Position numbers and translations under genes: made by a program
NCBI GenBank assembly: GCA_033026295.1
Contig: JAUPFM010000091.1
Coordinates: 1 to 64,000 of the forward strand
Direction of reading: 5' to 3'
Length of the DNA: 64,000 bases
Origin: Channa striata
Lineage: Eukaryota > Chordata > Actinopteri > Anabantiformes > Channidae
Shown here: positions 12,914-22,684 of the stretch, piece after piece
Layout of the letters: each line of letters starts with the position of its first letter
Position numbering within the stretch: position 1 is the first letter of the stretch
Notes under the pieces: model-generated
What the model was told of the DNA's origin: nothing
The model's input: the letters and a program-made list of their open reading frames with translations, nothing else
Databases searched by the model: none

Positions 12914-13030
12914 TCCTCTCTCTCTTTCTTTCATCTCTCTTTCTTTCATCTCTCCTCCCCATATCACCCCATCTGTCCTCCCCCCCATCTTTCCTCCTCC
13001 CCATCTCTTCTCACCCCCCCCCACCCGGCC
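12914..13030 (+). repeat. Polypyrimidine tract 1 in E1
   Basis: About 117 bp are almost purely C and T on the + strand, with repeated CTCTTTCTTTCAT units followed by CCTCCCCAT-type units and C-runs of seven or more. Such tracts can form triplex (H-DNA) structures. The ORFs that cross it are low-complexity Ser/Pro/Leu strings and are not credible proteins. Confidence 0.85.
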
Positions 13031-13036
13031 CGGCCC

Positions 13037-13046
13037 GCGCATGCGC
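13037..13046. promoter_or_regulatory. NRF1-type palindrome GCGCATGCGC, site 2 in E1
   Basis: A second perfect GCGCATGCGC lies 134 bp after the first, between the two polypyrimidine tracts. It is also intact in E2 (51078-51087), unlike site 1. Confidence 0.6.
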
Positions 13047-13147
13047 TTCAGACTCTCATCTCTCATCTCTCTCTCTCTCTCTCTCTCCTCCTTCTTCTCT
13101 CTCTCTCTCTTTCTCTCTCCCCTCCCTCCCTACTCTCAATCCCTCCC
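13047..13147 (+). repeat. Polypyrimidine tract 2 in E1, (CT)n
   Basis: About 100 bp of TCTCATCTC and (CT)n dinucleotide repeat followed by CCCTCCCTCCC. It is followed at once by GC-rich DNA (GGGTCCCCTCCGACCCGAGG). The E2 counterpart differs mainly in CT repeat number. Confidence 0.85.
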
Positions 13148-13225
13148 CGGGTCCCCTCCGACCCGAGGCCACGGGCCTCGCAGAGGAACAGGGACGCCCT
13201 GGACTCTCTGAGACAGGGCCGGGAG

Positions 13226-13508
13226 GTTTACGATCCCGGGTCCGCGAGGCCCGAGGAGACGGGACGCCGGGACGCGCGGAGTCCGAGCCCTGGAAGGTTT
13301 ACGAGCCCGGGTCCGCGAGGCCCCGAGGAGACGGGGACGCCGGGACGCGCCAAGTCAGGCCCCGAAGGTCCTCCATCCCGACGCCCCGGGTCCGCCAGGC
13401 CCCTAGGAGACGGCGCGCCCGGCCGCGAGGAGTCAGGGTCCGAGAATGTCCTCTATCCTGGGGTCCCCGAGGCCCCACAGCAGACGTGCAGAGTCTGAGC
13501 CCAGGTCC
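13226..13508 (+). repeat. Four 71-80 bp GC-rich units in E1
   Basis: GTTTACGATCCCGGGTCC near 13226, GTTTACGAGCCCGGGTCC near 13297, GTCCTCCATCCCGACGCC near 13368 and GTCCTCTATCCTGGGGTCC near 13448 begin successive diverged units, each followed by CGAGGCCC-GAGGAGACGG-type sequence. The same four units occur in E2 near 51269-51550. They look like an older, more diverged repeat layer that leads into the minisatellite. Confidence 0.75.
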
Positions 13509-14927
13509 AGGGGTCCCTCAGACCCCGCAGCGGAGGGGACGCGGGAAGGTCCTCAGACCCCGCAGCGGAGGGGACGCCGGTAAGGTCCGCTAGAGCCGGC
13601 GGGTCCCTCTGACCCCGCAGCGCAGGGGCGTCGGGAAGGTCCGCTGGAGCTGGCGGGTCCTCGGACCCCAGCGGAGGGGACGTCGGGGTCCCTCAGACCC
13701 CGCAGCGGAGTTGACGACGGTAAGGTCCGCTAGAGCCGGGCGGGTCCTCTGACCCCGCAGCGCAGGGGCGCCGGGAAGGTCCGCTGGAGCTGGCGGGGTC
13801 CTCGGACCCCAGCGGAGGGGACGCCGGGGTCCCTCAGACCCCGCAGCGGAGTTGACGACGGGGTCCCTCTGACCCCGCAGCGGAGGGGACGCCGGGAAGG
13901 TCCGCTGGAGCTGGCGGGGTCCTCGGACCCACAGCGGAGGGGACGCCGGGGTCCCTCAGACCCGCAGCGGAGGGGACGACGGGGGTCCCTCTGACCCCGC
14001 AGCGGAGGGGACGCCGGGAAGGTCCGCTGCAGCGGTCGGGTCCTCGGACCCCCAGAGGAGGGGACGTCGGGGTCCTCGGACCCCGCAGCGGAGTTGACGA
14101 CGCTGGGTCCCTCTGACCCCGCAGCGCAGGGGCGCCAGGAAGGTCCGCTGGAGCTGGCGGGTCCCCTCGGACCCCCCCAGCGGAGGGGACGTCGGGGTCC
14201 TCGGACCCGCAGCGGAGGGGGCCGACGGGGTCCTCGGACCCCACAGGGCAGGGACGTGGGTAAGGTCCGCTGGAGCGGTCGGGTCCTCGGACCCCCAGCG
14301 GAGGGGACGCCGGGGGTCCTCAGACCCCGCAGCGGAGGGGCCGACCGGGGTCCCTCGGACCCCACAGGGCAGGGGACGTGGGTAAGGTCCGCTGGAGCGG
14401 TCGGGTCCCTCAGACCCCAGCGGAGGGGACGCCGGGGTCCTCAGACCCCGCAGCGGAGGGGCCGACCGGGGTCCTCGGACCCCGCAGCGGAGGGGACGCC
14501 GGGGTCCCTCAGACCCCGCAGCGGAGTTGACGACGGGGTCCCTCGGACCCGCAGGGCAGGGGACGTGGGTAAGGTCCGCTGGAGCGGTCGGGTCCTCGGA
14601 CCCCAGCGGAGGGGACGTCGGGGTCCTCAGACCCCGCAGCGGAGGGGCCGACCGGGGTCCTCGGACCCGCAGCGGAGGGGACGTCGGGGTCCCTCAGACC
14701 CCGCAGCGGAGTTGACGACGGGGTCCTCGGACCCGCAGGGCAGGGGACGTGGGTAAGGTCCGCTGAGCGGTCGGGTCCTCGACCCCCAGCGGAGCGGACG
14801 CCGGGAAAGTCCTCAGACCCCCAGCGGAGGGGACTTGGGTAAGCTCCGCTGAGCGGGCGGGTCCCTCTGACCCGCAGCGCAGGGGACGTGGGGAAGGTCG
14901 CTGCAGCGGGCGGGGTCCTCGGACCCC
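13509..14927 (+). repeat. GC-rich minisatellite of E1
   Basis: About 1.4 kb of tandem units built on GGTCCTCGGACCCCGCAGCG-GAGGGGACGTCGG (about 31-34 bp). Some units carry an added GGAAGGTCCGCTGGAGC or GGTAAGGTCCGCTGGAGC arm (about 55-65 bp in total). GGGTCC-TC-GGACCC is a dyad that recurs in many units. CpGs are very frequent. Unit order and number differ from E2, as expected for a minisatellite. ORFs of up to about 220 aa in several frames on both strands come from the 3n-friendly unit length and lack any domain. Confidence 0.9.
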
Positions 14928-14962
14928 GAGTCAACACCAAGAGTGTGCAGTGCAAGGGTTAA
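14928..14962 (+). other. E1 3' tail and right junction
   Basis: GAGTCAACACCAAGAGTGTG-CAGTGCAAGGG ends the element at 14958. TTAAGG (14959-14964) then resumes the satellite at its native TTTTAAGGAAAC. The tail is nearly the same in E2 (an ACACCCGAAG variant), which fixes the 3' end of the element. Confidence 0.75.
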
Positions 14963-17879
14963 GGAAACATCCCACAAGCTTGTTTATATGTTCTGCTGAG
15001 TGGATTTAGGCTAAATAAGAAGGCAGACACAGTTTTATTTGAGTTTGGTGCAGAAATTGTTCAATACAAGCTTGGCTTCAAAACAGCATTTCTCGCTGAG
15101 AAAGGCGAAGTAGCATAAAAGGATGCTTGAATTACATGCATTGACTGTCTTTTAAGGAAACATGCCACAAGCTTATATTGAGTCTCTCCTGGGTGGATTT
15201 AGGCTAAATAAGAAGGCAGACACAGTTTTTTTAGTTTGGTGCAGAAATTGTTCAATACAAGCTTGGCTTCAAAACAGCATTTTCTCGCTGAGAAAAGGCG
15301 ATTGCGAGCGTAAAAAGGATGCTTGAATTAAATGCATTTACTGTCTTTTAAGGAAACATGCCACAAGCTTATTTTCAGTCTTTCCTGAGTGGATTTAGGC
15401 TAAATAAGAAGGCAGACACAGTTTTATTTGAGTTTGGTGCAGAAATTGTTCAATACAAGCTTGGCTTCAAAACAGCATTTTCTCGCTGAGAAATGGCGAT
15501 TATTGCGAGCATAAAAGGATGCTTGAATTACATGCATTTACTGTCTTTTAAGGAAACATCCCACAACCATATTTATTAGTTCTGCTGAGTGGATTTAGGC
15601 TAAATAAGAAGGCAGACACAGTTTCATTTGAGTTTGGTGCAGAAATTGTTCAATACAAGCTTGGCTTCAAAACAGCATTTTCTCGCTGAGAAAAGGCGAT
15701 TGCGAGCATAAAAGGATGTTTGAATTACATGCATTGACTGTCTTTTAAGGAAACATCCCACAAGCTTGTTTATATGTTCTGCTGAGTGGATTTAGGCTAA
15801 ATAAGAAGGCAGACACAGTTTTATTTGAGTTTGGTGCAGAAATTGTTCAATACAAGCTTAGCTTCAAAACAGCATTTTCTCGCTGAGAAAAGGCGATTCT
15901 GTAGCATAAAAGATGCTTGAATTACATTCATTTACTGTCTTTTAAGGAAACATCCACAAGCTTATTTTCAGTCTCTCCTGAGTGGATTTAGGCTAAATAA
16001 GAAGGCAGACACAGTTTTATTTGAGTTTGGTGCAGAAATTGTTCAATACAAGCTTGGTTTCAAAACAGCATTTTCTCGCTGAGAAAAGGCGATTGTGAGC
16101 ATAAAAGGATGCTTGAATTACATGCATTTACTGTCTTTTAAGGGAACATCCCACAAGCTTATTTTCAGTCTCTCCTGAGTGGATTTAGGCTAAATAAGAA
16201 GGCAGACAGTTTTATTTGAGTTTGGTGCAGAAATTGTTCAATACAAGCTTGGCTTCAAAACAGCATTTTCTCGCTGAGAAAAGGCGATTTGAGCATAAAA
16301 GGATGCTTGAATTACATGCATTTACTGTCTTTTAAGGAAACATCCACAAGCTTATTTTCAGTCTCTCCTGAGTGGATTTAGGCTAAATAAGAAGGCAGAC
16401 ACAGTTTTATTTGAGTTTGGTGCAGAAATTGTTCAATACAAGCTTGGTTTCAAAACAGCATTTTCTCGCTGAGAAAAGGCGATTAAGTAGCATAAAAGGA
16501 TGCTTGAATTACATGCATTTACTGTCTTTTAAGGAAACATCCCACAAGCTTATTTTCAGTCTCTCCTGAGTGGATTTAGGCTAAATAAGAAGGCAGACAC
16601 AGTTTTATTTGAGTTTGGTGCAGAAATTGTTCAATACAAGCTTGGCTTCAAAACAGCATTTTCTCGCTGAGAAAAGGCGATTATGAGCATAAAAGGATGC
16701 TTGAATTACATGCATTTACTGTCTTTTAAGGAAACATCCCACAAGCTTATTTTCAGTCTCTCCTGAGTGGATTTAGGCTAAATAAGAAGGCAGACACAGT
16801 TTTATTTGAGTTTGGTGCAGAAATTGTTCAATACAAGCTTGGCTTCAAAACAGCATTTTCTCGCTGAGAAAAGACGATTAGTGAGCATAAAAGGATGCTT
16901 GAATTACATGCATTGACTGTCTTTTAAGGAAACATCCCACAAGCTTGTTTATATGTTCTGCTGAGTGGATTTAGGCTAAATAAGAAGGCAGACACAGTTT
17001 TATTTGAGTTTGGTGCAGAAATTGTTCAATACAAGCTTGGCTTCAAAACAGCATTTCTCCCTGAAAAAGGCGATTGCGAGCATAAAAGGATGTTTGAATT
17101 ACATGCATTGACTGTCTTTTAAGGAAACATCCCACAACCATATTTATTAGTTCTGCTGAGTGGATTTAGGCTAAATAAGAAGGCAGACACAGTTTCATTT
17201 GAGTTTGGTGCAGAAATTGTTCAATACAAGCTTGGTTTCAAAACAGCTTTTTCTCGCTGAGAAAAGGCGATTCTGAGCGTAAAAGGATGCTTGAATTAAA
17301 TGCATTTACTGTCTTTTAAGGAAACATGCCACAAGCTTATTTTCAGTCTTTCCTGAGTGGATTTAAGCTAAATAAGAAGGCAGACACAGTTTTTTTAGTT
17401 TGGTGCAGAAATTGTTCAATACAAGCTTGGCTTCAAAACAGCATTTCTCGCTGAGAAAAGGCGATTGCGAGCATAAAAGGATGTTTGAATTACATGCATT
17501 TACTGTCTTTTAAGGAAACATCCCACAACCATATTTATTAGTTCTGCTGAGTGGATTTAGGCTAAATAAGAAGGCAGACACAGTTTTATTTGAGTTTGGT
17601 GCAGAAATTGTTCAATACAAGCTTGGCTTCAAAACAGCATTTTTCGCTGAGAAAAGGCGATTAGTAGCATAAAAGGATGTTTGAATTACATGCATTTACT
17701 GTCTTTTAAGGAAACATGCCACAAGTTTATTTTCAGTCTCTGCTGAGTGGATTTAGGCTAAATAAGAAGGCAGACATAGTTTCATTTGAGTTTGGTGCAG
17801 AAATTGTTCAATACAAGCTTGGCTTCAAAACAGCATTTTCTCGCTGAGAAAAGGCGATTATGAAAGCATAAAAGGATGC

Positions 17880-20800
17880 TTGAATTACATGCATTGACTG
17901 TCTTTTAAGGAAACATGCCACAAGCTTATTTTGAGTCTCTCCTGAGTGGATTTAGGCTAAATAAGAAGGCAGACACAGTTTTATTTGAGTTTGGTGCAGA
18001 AATTGTTAAATACAAGCTTGGCTTAAAACAGCATTTTCTCGCTGAGAAAAGGCGACAGAGCATAAAAGGATGCTTGAATTACATGCATTGACTGTCTTTT
18101 AAGGAAACATCCCACAAGCTTGTTTATATGTTCTGCTGAGTGGGTTTAGGCTAAATAAGAAGGCAGACACAGTTTTATTTGAGTTTGGTGCAGAAATTGT
18201 TAAATACAAGCTTGGCTTCAAAACAGCATTTTCTCGCTGAGAAAAGGCGATTTGAGCATAAAAGGATGCTTGAATTACATGCATTTATTGTCTTCTAAGG
18301 AAACATGCCACAAGTTTATTTTCAGTCTCTCCTGAGTGGATTTAGGCTAAATAAGAAGGCAGACACAGTTTTATTTGAGTTTGGTGCAGAAATTGTTCAA
18401 TACAAGCTTGGCTTCAAAACAGCATTTTCTCGCTGAGAAAAGGCGATTGCTGAGCATAAAAGGATGCTTGAATTACATGCATTTACTGTCTTTTAAGGAA
18501 ACATCCCACAACCATATTTATTAGTTCTGCTTAGTGGATTTAGGCTAATTAAGAAGGCAGACACAGTTTTATTTGAGTTTGGTGCAGAAATTGTTCAATA
18601 CAAGCTTGGCTTCAAAACAGCATTTCTCGCTGAGAAAAGGCGATTACGAGCATAAAAGGATGTTATAATTACATGCATTTACTGTCTTTTAAGGAAACAT
18701 CCCACAACCATATTTATTAGTTCTGCTGAGTGGGTTGAGGCTAAATAAGAAGGCAGACACAGTTTTATTTGAGTTTGGTGCAGAAATTGTTCAATACAAG
18801 CTTGGCTTCAAAACAGCATTTCTCCCTGAGAAAAGGCGATTTGCGAGCATAAAAGGATGTTTGAATTACATGCATTGACTGTCTTTTAAGGAAACATCCC
18901 ACAACCATATTTATTAGTTCTGCTGAGTGGATTTATGCTAAATAAGAAGGCAGACACAGTTTTATTTGAGTTTGGTGCAGAAATTGTTCAATACAAGCTT
19001 GGCTTCAAAACAGCATTTTCGCTGAGAAAAGGCGATTCTGCAGCATAAAAGGATGCTTGAATTACATATATTTACTGTCTTTTAAGGAAACATCCCACAA
19101 CCATATTTATTAGTTCTGCTTAGTGGATTTAGGCTAATTAAGAAGGCAGACACAGTTTTATTTGAGTTTGGTGCAGAAATTGTTCAATACAAGCTTGGCT
19201 TCAAAACAGCATTTCTCGCTGAGAAAAGGCGATTGCGAGCATAAAAGGATGTTAGAATTACATGCATTTACTGTCTTTTAAGGAAACATGCCACAAGTTT
19301 ATTTTGAGTCTCTCCTGAGTGGATTTAGGCTAAATAAGAAGGCAGACACAGTTTTATTTGAGTTTGGTGCAGAAATTGTTCAATACAAGCTTGGCTTCAA
19401 AACAGCATTTTCTCGCTGAGAAAAGGCGATTAGTAGCATAAAAGGATGTTTGAATTACATGCATTTACTGTCTTTTAAGGAAACATGCCACAAGTTTATT
19501 TTCAGTCTCTGCTGAGTGGATTTAGGCTAAATAAGAAGGCAGACACCGTTTCATTTGAGTTTGGTGCAGAAATTGTTCAATACAAGCTTGGCTTCAAAAC
19601 AGCTTTTTCTCGCTGAGAAAAGGCGATTGAAGCATAAAAAGATGCTTGAATTACATGCATTGACTGTCTTTTAAGGAAACATGCCACAAGCTTATATTGA
19701 GTCTCTCCTGGGTGGATTTAGGCTAAATAAGAAGGCAGACACAGTTTTTTTAGTTTGGTGCAGAAATTGTTCAATACAAGCTTTTCAAAACAGCATTTTC
19801 TCGCTGAGAAAAGGCGATTCTGAGCGTAAAAGGATGCTTGAATTAAATGCATTTACTGTCTTTTAAGGAAACATGCCACAAGCTTATTTTCAGTCTTTCC
19901 TGAGTGGATTTAAGCTAAATAAGAAGGCAGACACAGTTTTATTTGAGTTTGGTGCAGAAATTGTTCAATACAAGCTTGGCTTCAAAACAGCATTTTCTCG
20001 CTGAGAAATGGCGACGAGCATAAAAGGATGCTTGAATTACATGCATTTACTGTCTTTTAAGGAAACATCCCACAACCATATTTATTAGTTCTGCTGAGTG
20101 GATTTAGGCTAAATAAGAAGGCAGACACAGTGTCATTTGAGTTTGGTGCAGAAATTGTTCAATACAAGCTTGGCTTCAAAACAGCATTTTCTCGCTGAGA
20201 AAAGGCGATTGCCAGGGTAAAAGGATGCTTGAATTACATGCATTTACTGTCTTTTAAGGAAACATCCCACAAGCTTGTTTATATGTTCTGCTGAGTGGAT
20301 TTAGGCTAAATAAGAAGGCAGACACAGTTTTATTTGAGTTTGGTGCAGAAATTGTTCAATACAAGCTTGGCTTCAAAACAGCATTTTCTCGCTGAGAAAA
20401 GGCGATTATGAGCATAAAAGATGCTTGAATTACATTCATTTACTGTCTTTTAAGGAAACATCCCACAAGCTTATTTTCAGTCTCTCCTGAGTGGATTTAG
20501 GCTAAATAAGAAGGCAGACACAGTTTTATTTGAGTTTGGTGCAGAAATTGTTCAATACAAGCTTGGCTTCAAAACAGCATTTTCTCGCTGAGAAAAGGCG
20601 ATTATGTAGCATAAAAGGATGCTTGAATTACATGCATTTACTGTCTTTTAAGGGAACATCCCACAACCATATTTATTAGTTCTGCTGAGTGGATTTATGC
20701 TAAATAAGAAGGCAGACACAGTTTCATTTGAGTTTGGTGCAGAAATTGTTCAATACAAGCTTGGCTTAAAACAGCATTTTCTCGCTGAGAAAAGGCGATT

Positions 20801-22684
20801 ATGAGCATAAAAGGATGCTTGAATTACATGCATTGACTGTCTTTTAAGGAAACATCCCACAAGCTTGTTTATATGTTCTGCTGAGTGGATTTAGGCTAAA
20901 TAAGAAGGCAGACACAGTTTTATTTGAGTTTGGTGCAGAAATTGTTCAATACAAGCTTGGCTTCAAAACAGCATTTTCTCGCTGAGAAAAGGCGATTACG
21001 AGCATAAAAGGATGCTTGAATTACATGCATTGACTGTCTTTTAAGGAAACATGCCACAAGCTTATTTTGAGTCTCTCCTGAGTGGATTTAGGCTAAATAA
21101 GAAGGCAGACACAGTTTTATTTGAGTTTGGTGCAGAAATTGTTAAATACAAGCTTGGCTTCAAAACAGCATTTTCTCGCTGAGAAAAGGCGATTATGAGC
21201 ATAAAAGGATGCTTGAATTACATGCATTGACTGTCTTTTAAGGAAACATCCCACAAGCTTGTTTATATGTTCTGCTGAGTGGGTTTAGGCTAAATAAGAA
21301 GGCAGACACAGTTTTATTTGAGTTTGGTGCAGAAATTGTTAAATACAAGCTTGGCTTCAAAACAGCATTTTCTCGCTGAGAAAAGGCGATTATGAGCATA
21401 AAAGGATGCTTGAATTACATGCATTTATTGTCTTCTAAGGAAACATGCCACAAGTTTATTTTCAGTCTCTCCTGAGTGGATTTAGGCTAAATAAGAAGGC
21501 AGACACAGTTTTATTTGAGTTTGGTGCAGAAATTGTTCAATACAAGCTTGGCTTCAAAACAGCATTTTCTCGCTGAGAAAAGGCGATTAAGAGCATAAAA
21601 GGATGCTTGAATTACATGCATTTACTGTCTTTTAAGGAAACATCCCACAACCATATTTATTAGTTCTGCTTAGTGGATTTAGGCTAATTAAGAAGGCAGA
21701 CACAGTTTTATTTGAGTTTGGTGCAGAAATTGTTCAATACAAGCTTGGCTTCAAAACAGCATTTCTCGCTGAGAAAAGGCGATTGCGAGCATAAAAGGAT
21801 GTTATAATTACATGCATTTACTGTCTTTTAAGGAAACATCCCACAACCATATTTATTAGTTCTGCTGAGTGGGTTTAGGCTAAATAAGAAGGCAGACACA
21901 GTTTTATTTGAGTTTGGTGCAGAAATTGTTCAATACAAGCTTGGCTTCAAAACAGCATTTCTCCCTGAGAAAAGGCGATTGCGAGCATAAAAGGATGTTT
22001 GAATTACATGCATTGACTGTCTTTTAAGGAAACATCCCACAACCATATTTATTAGTTCTGCTGAGTGGATTTATGCTAAATAAGAAGGCAGACACAGTTT
22101 TATTTGAGTTTGGTGCAGAAATTGTTCAATACAAGCTTGGCTTCAAAACAGCATTTTCTCGCTGAGAAAAGGCGATTGCGAGCATAAAAGGATGCTTGAA
22201 TTACATATATTTACTGTCTTTTAAAGAAAACATCCCACAACCATATTTATTAGTTCTGCTTAGTGGATTTAGGCTAATTAAGAAGGCAGACACAGTTTTA
22301 TTTGAGTTTGGTGCAGAAATTGTTCAATACAAGCTTGGCTTCAAAACAGCATTTCTCGCTGAGAAAAGGCGATTGCGAGCATAAAAGGATGTTAGAATTA
22401 CATGCATTTACTGTCTTTTAAGGAAACATGCCACAAGTTTATTTTGAGTCTCTCCTGAGTGGATTTAGGCTAAATAAGAAGGCAGACACAGTTTTATTTG
22501 AGTTTGGTGCAGAAATTGTTCAATACAAGCTTGGCTTCAAAACAGCATTTTCTCGCTGAGAAAAGGCGATTGAGCATAAAAGGATGTTTGAATTACATGC
22601 ATTTACTGTCTTTTAAGGAAACATGCCACAAGTTTATTTTCAGTCTCTGCTGAGTGGATTTAGGCTAAATAAGAAGGCAGACAC
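17880..22684 (+). repeat. Duplicated 8-9 monomer segment at 16-monomer offset
   Basis: About 1.67 kb from about 17880 to 19545 recurs at about 21019-22684 (offset 3139 bp, 16 monomers). Shared rare variants include CTTCTAAGG (18295 and 21434), GGCTAATTAAG (18545 and 21684; 19134 and 22273), GTTATAATT (18661 and 21800) and TTACATATATTTAC. Beyond 19545 the match shifts, with GTGTCATTTGAG at 20131 and 22684 (13 monomers), showing several unequal exchanges. Confidence 0.8.

Larger units (their letters stand above)
12695..14958 (+). mobile_element. GC-rich element E1, piggyBac-like termini, non-coding
   Basis: A 2264-bp block of very different base composition replaces about 33 bp of one satellite monomer. 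It starts CCCTCGTGC right after GCATAA and ends GTGCAAGGG right before TTAAGG. The order is: a 5' segment (12695-12820), a CpG-rich promoter-like segment (12821-12913), two polypyrimidine tracts separated by a GC-rich spacer (12914-13147), a GC-rich linker, four units of 71-80 bp (13226-13508), minisatellite (13509-14927) and a 31-bp 3' tail. The ends CCCT...AGGG beside TTAA resemble piggyBac-superfamily elements, which use TTAA target sites. The left flank is ATAA instead, and no transposase ORF is present, so a non-autonomous element or a former macrosatellite unit are both possible. A second copy lies at 50505-52677. Confidence 0.75.

Noticed and set aside
12700..13593. 297-aa open frame in E1 as a gene
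   Set aside because: Mostly Ser/Pro/Leu low complexity from CT tracts and Arg/Gly/Pro strings from GC-rich repeats. The equivalent E2 frames differ in start, end and phase.
13730..14365. 211-aa reverse-strand frame and similar Pro/Arg/Gly-rich frames in the minisatellite
   Set aside because: Open frames exist on both strands at once over the same repeats, as expected for GC-rich tandem DNA without stops.
13567..14760. GGTAAG motifs as splice donor sites
   Set aside because: They recur with the minisatellite unit and no matching exon or acceptor structure is evident.
12692..14961. Telomere-like TAACCC and GGGTTA at the element ends
   Set aside because: Only a single partial copy of the hexamer occurs at each end; TAA/TTA belongs to the satellite flank. 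No telomeric tandem repeat is present.
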